Positions 1 through 8,716 of a DNA stretch of 64,000 bases are shown here, in pieces (within the stretch, counting starts at the first letter, position 1; each line of letters begins with the position of its first letter). Where the stretch lies: NCBI RefSeq assembly GCF_004365635.1, contig NZ_SOBH01000005.1, positions 47,609 through 111,608 of the forward strand. Reading direction: 5' to 3'. Under the pieces are notes generated by a model. It saw nothing but the letters and a program-made list of their open reading frames with translations, had not been told where the DNA came from and searched no databases. A program made the translations under genes and the position numbers. Origin of the DNA: Litoreibacter halocynthiae. Its GTDB lineage: Bacteria > Pseudomonadota > Alphaproteobacteria > Rhodobacterales > Rhodobacteraceae.

Positions 1-2
1 AA

Positions 3-806
3 AGTCAACATGGGTTTGCAACGCTGATACCAAGTTCAGAAGATTCATTGGTCAGTGTTTGGCTGGATGCCCGCGCGTATAAAAAAGAATTGCTGGCAAG
101 CCAATCAACAGGACTGCCCGACGCAATGCAATTGCGGGCAACGCAGCTCACATCGGACGGTATATTGTCGGAAGACGTCCTTGTGGACGCTCAGACATGT
201 ACCTGTTGCCAAACCTCCGCAGCGGTCACTGGGGATGGTAAAATACTGGTTGCATATCGCAACCGGACCGACGCAGAAATTCGCGACATCTCGGTCGTGC
301 GGTTTGAAGACGGGCAATGGTCCAGCTCCAAAATTGTGCACGATGATAACTGGGAAATTTCGGGCTGCCCTGTAAACGGGCCAGCGATTGCAGCAATGGG
401 TCAGACTGCCGTTGTCGCATGGTTTACATCCGCTGATGATATCCCCGCGGTGAAAGTCGCATTCTCAAGGAACAGTGGTCGAGATTTTGACCTACCAATC
501 AGGGTTGATCTTGGAGAGGCGGCAGGGCGCGTAGATGCACTAATGTTAAGCGAAACAACTGCGCTTGTGACTTGGGTCGAATGGCAAGACGCTGGCGAAG
601 TTATTTTTGCCTGCCAGGTCCGGATTGGCGAAACTTGTGAAAAAGAGGAAGCAGTAACTGTCAATACAGGTGATGGATCAGTCAACTTTCCGCGCATGGC
701 GCGAACGGTAGATGGAGTTTACTTGGCCTGGACACAACCCGCGCTCGAAGGGGGTGGACACCCCACTGGCGAAGCGACTGTTCGGGTTGTGTATGCGAAG
801 TATTAG
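3..806 (+). CDS. Sialidase/BNR-like beta-propeller protein, 5' end cut by window edge
   Basis: The reading frame is open from the first bases of the window, so the gene starts further left; the first in-frame start-like codon inside the window is a TTG at 48. About 267 residues are visible. Repeated beta-strand stretches of the type 'VSVWLDAR', 'ILVAYRNR', 'AVVAWFTS' and 'VYLAWTQP' are the recurring blades of sialidase/BNR-like propellers. A cysteine cluster, CTCC, lies about 65 residues into the visible part and could bind metal or form disulfides. The dsbB gene follows on the same strand, which fits an exported, disulfide-containing protein. Substrate unknown; 'sialidase' describes the fold only and enzymatic activity is not supported. 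Confidence 0.6.
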   Translation, partial: SQHGFATLIPSSEDSLVSVWLDARAYKKELLASQSTGLPDAMQLRATQLTSDGILSEDVLVDAQTCTCCQTSAAVTGDGKILVAYRNRTDAEIRDISVVRFEDGQWSSSKIVHDDNWEISGCPVNGPAIAAMGQTAVVAWFTSADDIPAVKVAFSRNSGRDFDLPIRVDLGEAAGRVDALMLSETTALVTWVEWQDAGEVIFACQVRIGETCEKEEAVTVNTGDGSVNFPRMARTVDGVYLAWTQPALEGGGHPTGEATVRVVYAKY

Positions 807-929
807 TGAATGGATTTGCTGCCGTTACAAACGAATACAAATCTCCAACGAATTAAGAGACTGAGCTGGTGGACGAACATATAATTATTCGGCAAGAAGT
901 GGGTAACCCTAAATCACGTTGGTGAGTTT

Positions 930-1430
930 TTGACATATCCATCTTATAAAATCGGCCTAGCGGCCTCTGCTGGATCTTTGGCACTTTTGCTTGGAGCTTG
1001 GGTATTTCAATCAATTGGATACGCCCCTTGTGCCATGTGCATCTGGCAAAGATACCCTCACGCAATCGCAATCTTTTTGGGCGCACTAGTTTTTTTCGGT
1101 TTGCGCCACAAAGTGATCTATCTCGTCGGTGCCATCGCAACTGCATCCACGGCTGGCATCGGGATATTTCATACCGGAGTAGAGCGAGATTGGTGGGAAG
1201 GGCCAACTTCTTGCACAGGCTCGGGTTTGGATCTGACAACAATGACACCAGAAGATCTACTATCAACTTCTGGGGTGGCAGACTTGGTGATGTGCGATCA
1301 GGTCTCCTGGGAGTTTCTTACTCTTTCGATGGCGAGTTGGAATACATTGCTGAGTTGTGTCCTTGTCGGATTATGGATTATTGCGTCGAAACAAGGCAAG
1401 CTAGGGTCAGGACTCATAACCAGAATATGA
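930..1430 (+). CDS. dsbB: DsbB-family disulfide bond formation protein, 3' end replaced by IS sequence
   Basis: DsbB re-oxidises the periplasmic thiol oxidase DsbA and passes electrons to quinone in the inner membrane. Four hydrophobic segments are visible. The first loop carries the CxxC pair (CAMC, about residues 35-38) followed by IWQRYPH, matching the DsbB 'CxLCxxQR' signature. The second periplasmic loop has two further cysteines (TSCTG and VMCDQ). The start is a TTG at 930. An IS element begins at about 1404, so the last nine or so codons come from the IS; the fourth membrane segment is nevertheless present, so the protein may still work. A second DsbB lies at 11836-12261. Confidence 0.8.
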   Translation: MTYPSYKIGLAASAGSLALLLGAWVFQSIGYAPCAMCIWQRYPHAIAIFLGALVFFGLRHKVIYLVGAIATASTAGIGIFHTGVERDWWEGPTSCTGSGLDLTTMTPEDLLSTSGVADLVMCDQVSWEFLTLSMASWNTLLSCVLVGLWIIASKQGKLGSGLITRI

Positions 1431-1839
1431 CTGTTACGGCGAGAGCGATTGCTGACAGGAAAACCTTTGGGCAGCGGTCATAACGGGTTGAGACACGTCG
1501 CCAGTCTTTGAGCCTGTCGAACATCCTTTCGATGCGGTTGCGGCGTTTGTATCGGCGCTTGTCGTACTTGATGGTCTTCTTGCGCGATTTGCCTCCTGGG
1601 ATGCAGCGCTTTGTGCCCTTATATATAAGGGTATCTCGAAACCAGTCAGCGTCATATCCTCGATCTGCGAGAAGCCACTCGGCCTCAAGCAGGCCGTTCA
1701 TCAAAGCCGCAGCACCAGTATAATCGCTTACCTGCCCTGCCGTGATGAACAGGCGGACAGGACGGCCGCTGGTATCTGTAACGGCGTGCAATTTAGTATT
1801 CATTCCCACTTTGGTCAGCCCGATCAGGCGTCCACGCAA
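1414..1839 (-). CDS. IS5-family transposase, C-terminal frame (orfB)
   Basis: The C-terminal half of the same transposase. It contains 'TKVGMNTKLHAVTDTSGRP', the second catalytic aspartate in 'LLADRGYDADWF', and the glutamate region 'RRNRIERMFDRLKDWRR', which is the DDE arrangement of IS5 enzymes. It probably has no efficient start of its own and is made by frameshifting from orfA at the A6 run. No internal stop is visible, so the element may still be active. Confidence 0.75.
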   Translation of the reverse strand: MRGRLIGLTKVGMNTKLHAVTDTSGRPVRLFITAGQVSDYTGAAALMNGLLEAEWLLADRGYDADWFRDTLIYKGTKRCIPGGKSRKKTIKYDKRRYKRRNRIERMFDRLKDWRRVSTRYDRCPKVFLSAIALAVTVIFWL

Positions 1840-2174
1840 CCTTTTTTAAGCCTCAGACTGGAGGCCGTGCGATGCGCCTTGAGATATGTTGCATCAATTG
1901 AGATGGTTGCGTTGTCGGGGGCTTGCTCAGCCAGTCCCATCATGATCCGGGCAAACACGCCCATATCACTCCAACGCTTCCAGCGATTATACAACGTCTT
2001 TGGTGGGCCATACTCGGCAGGTGCATCGCACCACTTTAAACCATTGTGATTGATGAATATAATGCCGCTTAAAACACGGCAATCATCCACGCGAACGCGA
2101 CCCCGGCTCTTTGGAAAGTAAGGCCGCAAACGCTTCATCTGCGCCTCCGTAAGCCAGTATAAGTTGCTCATCAT
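1824..2174 (-). CDS. IS5-family transposase, N-terminal frame (orfA)
   Basis: The N-terminal half of a DDE transposase. It starts with 'MSNLYWLTEAQMKRL' and 'PYFPKSRGR', followed by 'GIIFINHNGLKWCDAPAEYGPPKTLYNRW', which are hallmarks of the IS5/IS427 group; the first catalytic aspartate lies in 'ISIDATYLKAH'. A GGGGG Shine-Dalgarno-like run precedes tandem ATG codons at 2174 and 2171. The frame overlaps orfB near a run of six A on the coding strand (plus-strand T6 at 1842-1847), a likely slippery site for programmed frameshifting that would fuse the two halves. Confidence 0.75.
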   Translation of the reverse strand: MMSNLYWLTEAQMKRLRPYFPKSRGRVRVDDCRVLSGIIFINHNGLKWCDAPAEYGPPKTLYNRWKRWSDMGVFARIMMGLAEQAPDNATISIDATYLKAHRTASSLRLKKGCVDA

Positions 2175-2243
2175 ATCCCCCGAAACTGGGGATCGTGAAT
2201 CATAGCAGCGCGACAAGCTCAATCAGTTAATGGGGGCTGACCC

Positions 2244-2567
2244 CAGGGAAGATTAATAAATGAAACTCTTTGAGTGCCGCGAAGCAATCAAGACTTTTTT
2301 GAGTACCTGCATCAATCAATACGATCTATATGATGAACGTTGACCAACATACGAAACAAGCGTGCCCGAAGTTGCTTTAAACCCGACTTTCCTCAATTAG
2401 GTGTAAAATTTAATGTGCCAGCTGTGATGAACATGTTGCTCACTAAATTTTGATCACGAGACGAGATAACAACTTGAACCTACAGCTGCTTGAGGTTGTA
2501 TATTTAACAAATTGACCTTGTTGGCGAAAGAGCCCAGCGCGTTCAAAAATTTGCGGGAGACTGATCA
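2244..2567. other. Intergenic stretch holding a MerR-type promoter
   Basis: There is no coding frame in this A+T-rich 324 bp between the IS5 element and the L,D-transpeptidase gene. The only recognisable content is the 19-bp-spacer promoter at 2474-2504, listed separately. The low G+C contrasts with the secretion genes further right. Confidence 0.5.
2474..2504 (+). promoter_or_regulatory. MerR-type promoter upstream of L,D-transpeptidase
   Basis: TTGAAC at 2474-2479, a 19-bp spacer, then TATATT at 2499-2504. The overlong 19-bp spacer is the signature of promoters activated by MerR-family regulators. The spacer carries the ends of an ACCT-N11-AGGT dyad. It differs in the centre from the CTCTAG-type operators at 6262, 12892, 13495 and 17574, so it may answer to a different MerR protein. 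Confidence 0.55.
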
Positions 2568-3230
2568 ATGCTAACACGACGCCACTTTATCTCGACAACT
2601 GCTGCTATGTTCTCGGCGCCATTAGCGAGCCCAGTTTTGGGAAAATCCCAACCAACAAAGGGACAAAAGGCATCTTGGGATGCGCGCGTAACCCCAGATG
2701 CATACGATCCAGCAACATCCAATCCTTGGGGTCTACCAGCAAGATTTTTACCACAGCGGGTTGTTGCGAATGATGGTTTGGAGCCAGGTGATATTCACGT
2801 CGATGCAGTTGCAAGATATCTGTATCACATCGAAGAGGGCGGCACCGCGATGCGATACGGCGTAGCGATCGCGCGTGGCAATCTTTACGAACCGGGAACA
2901 TACACCATTCGGCGAAAAGTAGAGTGGCCGCATTGGACACCCACCGCCTCGATGGTTAAGCGGAACCCCGAATACGCTGAATTTGCCGATGGGCAGGAGC
3001 CTGGCCCTAAGAATGCGCTTGGCTCTAGAGCACTCTATTTATATGTCGGCAATCGCGATACTTACCTTAGAATACACGGCACGCCGTCCCCTCGTTCGAT
3101 TGGCGGGAGGGCAAGTTCAGGCTGTGTTCGTATGGTAATGGCCCATATCAATGATCTTTATCCAAATGTCGCTATCGGATCCACAGCATATCTATACTCC
3201 GCTGAAGGAAGCGTAGTTTCGGAGACTTAA
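2568..3230 (+). CDS. L,D-transpeptidase (YkuD domain), Tat-exported
   Basis: L,D-transpeptidases make 3-3 crosslinks in peptidoglycan or attach proteins to it in the periplasm. The N-terminus 'MLTRRHFISTTAAMFSAPLAS' is a twin-arginine signal. The catalytic block near the C-terminus reads 'LRIHGTP' then 'RASSGCVRM', the His and Ser-x-Gly-Cys of YkuD enzymes. Length (220 residues) is normal. A GGGAG Shine-Dalgarno precedes the ATG. It stands alone between an IS and a minus-strand lipoprotein gene, with a MerR-type promoter about 65 bp upstream, which suggests metal-responsive expression. A second family member lies at 8717-9244. Confidence 0.85.
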   Translation: MLTRRHFISTTAAMFSAPLASPVLGKSQPTKGQKASWDARVTPDAYDPATSNPWGLPARFLPQRVVANDGLEPGDIHVDAVARYLYHIEEGGTAMRYGVAIARGNLYEPGTYTIRRKVEWPHWTPTASMVKRNPEYAEFADGQEPGPKNALGSRALYLYVGNRDTYLRIHGTPSPRSIGGRASSGCVRMVMAHINDLYPNVAIGSTAYLYSAEGSVVSET

Positions 3231-3263
3231 ACTCGCGCTGTAGAACCGTAGTCCACAAAGAAA

Positions 3264-3551
3264 TCAGGTCTTTTTGGCGACACAGATTGGATTACCACGA
3301 GCAGAACGCAATGGAAGCAGTGTAGTCTCGACGCGACCTCTGTGCTCGTACCAGTAACAGCCGTCTTCCGGCAGCAGACGGGCTGTGCTGAGGTCCTGAC
3401 CGAGTGCTGCCAAATTAACGACTTCGTCTGGAACTTGCCTGACCTTAGATGACCTATTGGGAGATATTGTTGCTGTGCACGCGCTCAATAGAAAAGCGCC
3501 GACCACTAATGTTCCAGTTACAGTTCGCACGATAGTCCCCTGTCTATTCAT
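3264..3551 (-). CDS. Small lipoprotein of unknown function
   Basis: A 95-residue protein. The N-terminus has a basic start, a hydrophobic stretch and the lipobox LLSAC, so it should be lipidated and anchored in a membrane facing the periplasm. The mature part has two further cysteines ('DGCYWYEHRG' and 'NPICVAKK') that could form a disulfide. No family was recognised. It is convergent with the L,D-transpeptidase gene and divergent from nothing close by; it may follow the spermidine-synthase-like gene upstream on the same strand, about 160 bp away. Confidence 0.6.
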   Translation of the reverse strand: MNRQGTIVRTVTGTLVVGAFLLSACTATISPNRSSKVRQVPDEVVNLAALGQDLSTARLLPEDGCYWYEHRGRVETTLLPLRSARGNPICVAKKT

Positions 3552-3710
3552 TCAAATCCAGTGTCTGGAAATATCCATTACATTACTCGGTTCCCGTTGC
3601 AACAAGCGCAATTCCGTCGCACGCGGGACAATGTACCGACAGCACAGTTAGGTCTTGAACCTATGCAGCAAAAAATTACTTTTGTGCCAATTTATTGGGG
3701 TCAGGTGCGC

Positions 3711-5120
3711 CTAGCGATGCCCGATCCAGCCACGATCGTCCGTGAAGGGGCTGCTTGCCGCCAGTGTCGTAACCATAAAATCAGCAGGCAACCGGTCGAG
3801 TGGCGCGAGCGGCGTGGGCGAGGCCGTCAGGATGAAATTAGCATAGCCACGCGCACTTACAGGTCCGACTACCGCCGTTACATACGGATAAAGTTGCGTC
3901 AGGATCGCATGGGTTCCACGTACAAGTTGCCCGTTTGGCTCATCGATAAGGTTCACATACACTGGCCCGGTGACGATCTCGCGCAGGCGCTGATAAGTTT
4001 CCAAAGTAACCAGATGTGCAGGGACAGATCCGGATGAAAATGCATCCATGACAACCGCATCAAACTGGCGTTCTGTTTCGTTTATATACCTTCGCCCGTC
4101 CGCATGCACTATTTCGAGCCGCCTGTTATCTTTTATCACCGACGCGGCCCAAGGGAAATTCTCTTGCACCACCGCAGTCACGAGCGGATCAATCTCAACC
4201 GCCACCGCCCGTGCATTCGGGCGCATACTCAACAACTGACTTGGCAATGTATACCCACCGCCACCCACAAACAGAACGTTCGCACTCGTGGGCAAATCAT
4301 GTGACATGCGCGCCCACAGCATTTGCGTATAATTCAGAACCAGCGGATCTTCCTGCGAAGGAGTATTATCAGAATTTATTCGCTCGGCTGCTTGAGCGAT
4401 GCGATCTGAAAACAGGTGTAATTCACCGTCCCGATAACCGACATCGATGCACGATAAGCCTGATTCATACCGGCAGACCGACCCGTTTGCGAAGCTCAAC
4501 GCAATGATCAATCCTGCTGGTGCGATGATCTCTAATATGGACTGCGGGCCACCACGCACAAAAGACACGCACATTAGAGCCACAGCCCCGCATCCCGCAA
4601 AGGTCAGCGCCGAACCCACTATTGGCAAGGCGACAAATCCGGCAAGAACCGCCCCTAAAATAGCGCCCAGCGAACCCGCAGCCAGTACAATACCCAGTGA
4701 TGATCCCTCTCTCCCTGGCCGCGCTTCTACAGCCAGCTTCGCCAAATAGGGAGAAGGGAAGCTAACCAGTACTGACGCGGGAAAGAAAGCGACGATAACC
4801 GAAAGGATCATTCCACCAGTGCCTCGCGCTCCTAGCCCATACAGCATCGACAGGATCATCGGTGAGAGCGCCATTAGTAGCGCCGTTGCGATCAGGGCCC
4901 GCCGGACGAGCTGTGCCGCCACATCTCTCTCGCGTTCCGCAATCAGCCCGCCGAGTGCGCTACCGAATGAAAACCCTGCCAAAACTGTCGCGATTACTGT
5001 GGTCCACGTAACGAGCGACGTCCCAAAAAACGGCGCTAATACACGGCCCGCCGCAATCTCATACGTGAGCCCAACTGCGGACAAAACTAGAATAAGGCCG
5101 ACTGTCTCCCAAAACCGCAT
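3711..5120 (-). CDS. Membrane-anchored spermidine synthase-like protein
   Basis: The first ~230 residues form several transmembrane helices (starting 'MRFWETVGLILVLSAVGLTYE'), the fused MFS-like membrane part common in bacterial spermine/spermidine synthase-like proteins. The rest is a Rossmann methyltransferase-like domain with 'NVLFVGGGGYTLPSQLL', 'AVAVEIDPLVTAVVQE', 'LEIVHADGRRYI' and 'FDAVVMDAFSSGSVP', matching polyamine aminopropyltransferases. ATG 5120 is preferred because GGAGCTGTC sits directly before it; the open frame continues into neighbouring IS sequence without meaning. The D residues typical of polyamine binding are only partly clear, so the real substrate is uncertain. Confidence 0.75.
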   Translation of the reverse strand: MRFWETVGLILVLSAVGLTYEIAAGRVLAPFFGTSLVTWTTVIATVLAGFSFGSALGGLIAERERDVAAQLVRRALIATALLMALSPMILSMLYGLGARGTGGMILSVIVAFFPASVLVSFPSPYLAKLAVEARPGREGSSLGIVLAAGSLGAILGAVLAGFVALPIVGSALTFAGCGAVALMCVSFVRGGPQSILEIIAPAGLIIALSFANGSVCRYESGLSCIDVGYRDGELHLFSDRIAQAAERINSDNTPSQEDPLVLNYTQMLWARMSHDLPTSANVLFVGGGGYTLPSQLLSMRPNARAVAVEIDPLVTAVVQENFPWAASVIKDNRRLEIVHADGRRYINETERQFDAVVMDAFSSGSVPAHLVTLETYQRLREIVTGPVYVNLIDEPNGQLVRGTHAILTQLYPYVTAVVGPVSARGYANFILTASPTPLAPLDRLPADFMVTTLAASSPFTDDRGWIGHR

Positions 5121-5188
5121 GACAGCTCCATGTTTCGCGTACACGCGCGATACATGGGCATCGCACGAGCCGCAATAACGCCCTGATC

Positions 5189-6050
5189 GGCACTGTTGCA
5201 TTATTTTCGATGTGGCCTGATGCTGGGGGAATTGTTTACAGGAGTTCGCCATGACCGGCGGAGATCCATTCAAACATCACCGTTTCCCGCAAGACGTGAT
5301 CTTGCTGGCGGTGCCCTGGTAGTGTCGATATCCGCTGTCCTATCGCGATGTGCGGGACCTGCTCGCTGAGCGCGGTATCGCAGTAGACGCAGCAACAGTC
5401 TACCGTTGGGTACAAAAGTTCGGTCCTGAAATTCGTAAACACGCCTATGGTCGACATCGCTCATGGCGTGGTTTGCAATGGCATGTGGACGAAACCTACG
5501 TGCGGGTGAATGGTCCCCTCTCATCGCTGCAAGCAGCGACTGCCGGGCAGTGGATGGTGCTATCTGTGGCGGGCTGTCGATCAGCGTGGGCAATTGATTG
5601 ACTTCCGGCTGACCGCACGACAAAACTCCAAAGCCGCAAGGGCCTTCATGCGACAGGCCTGCGATACTGTCCGCTGCTACAAACCAATGACGATCATCAC
5701 CGACAAAGCCCACAGCTATGCCAAGGTCATCCGAGAAATGAATTTCGGAAACGGGCCGAATGACGCAATCATTCATGTTGATCGCAAGCACCTGAACAAT
5801 CGGATCGAGGGCGATCAGGGCGCTCTCAAACAATTGCTCCGACCAAAGCGTGGCTTCCGACAACTGACCGCAGCAAAGAATACCCTCAAAGGCATTGAAA
5901 CTCACTGCGCGATAAAGAAGGGTCACTTCGCAAACAACGAGCCTGGCGTGCTCAACGAAGTTGCCTTCGTCGCAAAACTCTTCACGAAGGCAGCATGATA
6001 CGATCGCCAACAGCCGTCTCCAGTTCCACATTAACTAGGGCAACAGAACC
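5189..6050 (+). mobile_element. Decayed IS6-family element
   Basis: About 860 bp, bounded by a GGCACTGTTGCA-like end at 5189-5200 and its imperfect complement GGCAACAGAACC at 6039-6050 (9 of 12 positions agree). The GGCACTGTTGC end is typical of the IS6/IS26 family. The transposase inside is broken twice, so the element can move only with help in trans. Confidence 0.7.
5251..5998 (+). pseudogene. IS6-family transposase, disrupted
   Basis: The transposase starts at ATG 5251 and contains the IS6 hallmarks 'YPLSYRDVRDLLAERGI' and 'VDETYVRVNG', then, in another frame, 'WRAVDQRGQLIDFRLTARQN', 'MTIITDKAHSYAKV' and 'NNRIEGDQGALKQLLRPKRGF'. A TAG stop interrupts it at 5320-5322, where a tyrosine codon is expected in 'PWYCRYPLS'. 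An insertion of roughly 35 bp around 5515-5555 shifts the frame between the two catalytic halves. Both lesions make it a clear pseudogene. Confidence 0.85.
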
Positions 6051-6261
6051 CATCGTTTAAACATGAGTTTGACGTCCTACTAGTCTTTCGGAAATATCAT
6101 TCACTCAGTTTTCTCGAATCGAACTCCATGTTCTGCAATGCGATCGCGTGCTGTCATGAGGTTTTTCTCCGGAAAAGTGGCTTAAACTCAATAGTTCTGG
6201 TTATTTGCAGCCTCTATTCCAAATCGGGTATCAACTTATTTTTTCCGGCATCATTTTTCCC

Positions 6262-6292
6262 TTGAACCTCTAGTTACTGTAGAATGTATGCA
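6262..6292 (+). promoter_or_regulatory. MerR-type promoter of the P-type ATPase gene
   Basis: TTGAAC at 6262-6267, 19-bp spacer, TATGCA at 6287-6292. The spacer starts CTCTAGTTACTGTAG, close to the CTCTAGTCACTAGAG operator at 13501 and 17580. A codon at 6288 inside the -10 is therefore unlikely to be the start of the gene, which supports ATG 6324. Confidence 0.75.
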
Positions 6293-6323
6293 AAGGGCAT
6301 CATTGCGATTCCGAGGATACTTT

Positions 6324-8627
6324 ATGCCACATGATGCCGCTCATCACAGTCACGATCATTCTGAAAAAGCAGCCAAACCCGGCGGAAGCTGCTGCGGGGA
6401 TGAAGCCGTCGCACAGACACAGATACAGCCTACCGACGGCCGAAGTTTTTACGTCAGCGGTTTGGACTGTGCTGAAGAGGTGTCAATCCTGAACCGTGTC
6501 GTGGGACCCGAGGTCGGCGGCATAGAGTATCTGGCGTTTGATGTGATAAACGCGCGGATGACAGTCTTGGATGGCGGAAGCGACTCATCCTCGGACAGAA
6601 TCATCAAGCTGGTTGCGACCACCGGAATGACAGCCAAAACTTGGAACGCCGAGGATGCCAACACGGAACAGGCCGCGCATCTGAAAACCCAGAAACGCTT
6701 TACAGCGTTGAGCGGCGGCTTTTGGGCGGCCGGTTTCATATACCATGTTGTCGAGACCGGGTTTGGTGGCGCCATCGGATTGTTTGCAGGCCATGGTGAG
6801 GCGCCGATGCCAGTGGCCGAAGCGGGACCATTCGCGGTGGCCATCCTGTTTGGCGTATGGCTCGTTGCCCCAAAAGCTTGGTCGTCCGCACGCCGTTTTT
6901 CTCCGGATATGAATTTGTTGATGGTCGTGGCCGTGGCCGGTGCCATCGGGCTCGAAGAGTTTTTCGAGGCCGCAACAGTGGCATTCTTCTTCTCGCTCTC
7001 GTTGTATCTCGAAAGCTGGAGTGTTGGGCGCGCGCGCAATGCTATCTCGGCGCTGCTTGATCTCGCGCCCCCGACGGCGCGGGTACTTTATGACGATGGC
7101 TCGGAAGCGGACGTTCCCGCCGCGGCGGTTGCTGTCGACGCGCGGTTCATTGTGCGCGGCGGTGACCGTATTCCGCTCGACGGAGAAGTGGTTGACGGAG
7201 CGGGAGCCGTCGATCAAGCTCCTATCACTGGCGAAAGTGCCTTGGTGCCAAAAGAGGCTGGCGATGAGGTCTATGCCGGCACGATCAATGGTGATGGCAC
7301 GCTGACGGTACGGGCGACGAAGGCCGCCTATGACACGGTGCTATCCAAGATCATCCGCATGGTGGACGACGCCCATTCCCGAAGGGCAGAGGTCGAGCAA
7401 TGGGTGACGAAATTTGCCCGTATCTACACACCGGTCGTGATGGCGCTTGCTATTCTCATAGCACTTCTGCCGCCTCTTGTGGCCGGCGGTGACTGGGGTT
7501 TTTGGTTCTATAACGCGCTGGTGCTTCTGGTCATTGCCTGCCCTTGCGCCCTGGTGATCTCAACGCCCGTCTCCATTGTTGCAGCCCTTGCGTCATCGGC
7601 GCGCAACGGCGTGTTGATCAAGGGCGGGGCCTATGTAGAAGCGCCGGGTCGCACCACAGCGATTGCCATGGACAAGACCGGCACGATCACGATGGGGGAG
7701 CCCGAAGTGGCCGGTGTATACCCAATTGGCGAAATATCGGAACGCGATCTTCTGATGCGCGCCGCAGCGCTCGAAGCGCGGTCCTCCCACCCGCTGGCAA
7801 GGGCGATCCTTAGCCGCGCGGGGCGGGACAACATTTCCTTCGCTTCCGCTGACAACACACGCACGGTCCCGGGTCGCGGGCTTGAGGGCGAGATGAGCGG
7901 CATGTCTATCTGGCTAGGATCGGACCGCTTTGCAAAGGAAAAAGGATTCGGGTTTACCATCCCACCAGAGCTGCGTGACCAGATTGAAGGAGCTGGAAAC
8001 ACTCTTGTGGCAGTTGGGGACGACAGTGGTGTCAGCGGCGTGCTGGAACTGCGTGACCAGATACGTCCCGACGCCAAGGGGATCGTTGCGCGGCTCCACG
8101 CCCAAGGGGTCAAAAAGATCGTGATGCTGACAGGCGACAACGCGGCAACGGCACGGGCGGTGGCAGCCGAAGTGGGCATAGACGAGGTGCGCGCCGAACT
8201 CCTGCCAGAGGACAAGGTAAACGCTATTGAGGAATTGGTGGCAGAGCATGCCACTGTCGCGATGATTGGAGATGGCGTGAACGATGCCCCGGCAATGGCG
8301 CGCGCGCATTATGGCATCGCGATGGGCGCTGTCGGGTCAGACGCTGCGATTGAAACCGCTGATATTGCGCTGATGACCGACGACATTGGCAAAGTGCCTT
8401 GGCTAATCGGGCATTCCCGCCAGGCCATGTTGATCATCAAGCAGAACATTGGTTTGTCACTTGCTACCAAAGCCGTCTTCGTCGTCGCGACAGCGTTCGG
8501 CATGGCCTCAATGTGGGGCGCGATCGCTGCTGACGTCGGCGTGTCGCTCCTCGTTGTCGCCAACGCGTTGCGCTTACTGAATGCGCGAGACGATCAACCA
8601 GGAACACAAGATGACACAACTGGATAG
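6324..8627 (+). CDS. zntA: Heavy-metal P1B-type ATPase (Zn/Cd/Pb exporter)
   Basis: An inner-membrane pump that exports divalent metal using ATP. The N-terminus has a His-rich stretch and CC pair, then a degenerate metal-binding domain with 'GLDCAEE'. The core has the membrane CPC motif at residues 406-408, the phosphorylation site DKTGT from Asp450, the 'SSHPLA' HP motif, and the hinge GDGVNDAP from Gly649. The last membrane helices carry 'NIGLSLATK' and 'DVGVSLLVVANALRLL', the K and D expected in ZntA/CadA-type (Zn, Cd, Pb) rather than copper pumps. Length is 767 residues. GAGGA lies seven bases before ATG 6324. A MerR-type promoter lies just upstream; the regulator genes are at 13027 and 17146. 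Confidence 0.9.
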   Translation: MPHDAAHHSHDHSEKAAKPGGSCCGDEAVAQTQIQPTDGRSFYVSGLDCAEEVSILNRVVGPEVGGIEYLAFDVINARMTVLDGGSDSSSDRIIKLVATTGMTAKTWNAEDANTEQAAHLKTQKRFTALSGGFWAAGFIYHVVETGFGGAIGLFAGHGEAPMPVAEAGPFAVAILFGVWLVAPKAWSSARRFSPDMNLLMVVAVAGAIGLEEFFEAATVAFFFSLSLYLESWSVGRARNAISALLDLAPPTARVLYDDGSEADVPAAAVAVDARFIVRGGDRIPLDGEVVDGAGAVDQAPITGESALVPKEAGDEVYAGTINGDGTLTVRATKAAYDTVLSKIIRMVDDAHSRRAEVEQWVTKFARIYTPVVMALAILIALLPPLVAGGDWGFWFYNALVLLVIACPCALVISTPVSIVAALASSARNGVLIKGGAYVEAPGRTTAIAMDKTGTITMGEPEVAGVYPIGEISERDLLMRAAALEARSSHPLARAILSRAGRDNISFASADNTRTVPGRGLEGEMSGMSIWLGSDRFAKEKGFGFTIPPELRDQIEGAGNTLVAVGDDSGVSGVLELRDQIRPDAKGIVARLHAQGVKKIVMLTGDNAATARAVAAEVGIDEVRAELLPEDKVNAIEELVAEHATVAMIGDGVNDAPAMARAHYGIAMGAVGSDAAIETADIALMTDDIGKVPWLIGHSRQAMLIIKQNIGLSLATKAVFVVATAFGMASMWGAIAADVGVSLLVVANALRLLNARDDQPGTQDDTTG

Positions 8628-8664
8628 ATGAACAGACGACCAAAGGTGCACTAGCACACGGACG

Positions 8665-8693
8665 TTGATTGTGGACTGACTTGGCGATATCAA
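8665..8693 (+). promoter_or_regulatory. Possible sigma70-type promoter of second L,D-transpeptidase
   Basis: TTGATT at 8665-8670 and TATCAA at 8688-8693 with a 17-bp spacer, just before the gene at 8717. Unlike the other promoters in this island it has ordinary spacing, so constitutive expression is likely. The match is moderate. Confidence 0.35.
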
Positions 8694-8716
8694 GTTGCTA
8701 GAAAAGACCTCAAACA

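Larger units (their letters stand above)
1404..2243 (-). mobile_element. IS5-family (IS427-like) insertion sequence
   Basis: About 840 bp, bounded by imperfect inverted repeats: GGGTCAG at 1404-1410 against CTGACCC at 2237-2243, with partial matches continuing inward. It carries two overlapping minus-strand frames that together make one DDE transposase. No clear target duplication was seen; TA lies directly outside the left end. The element cuts the 3' end of dsbB. Confidence 0.7.
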
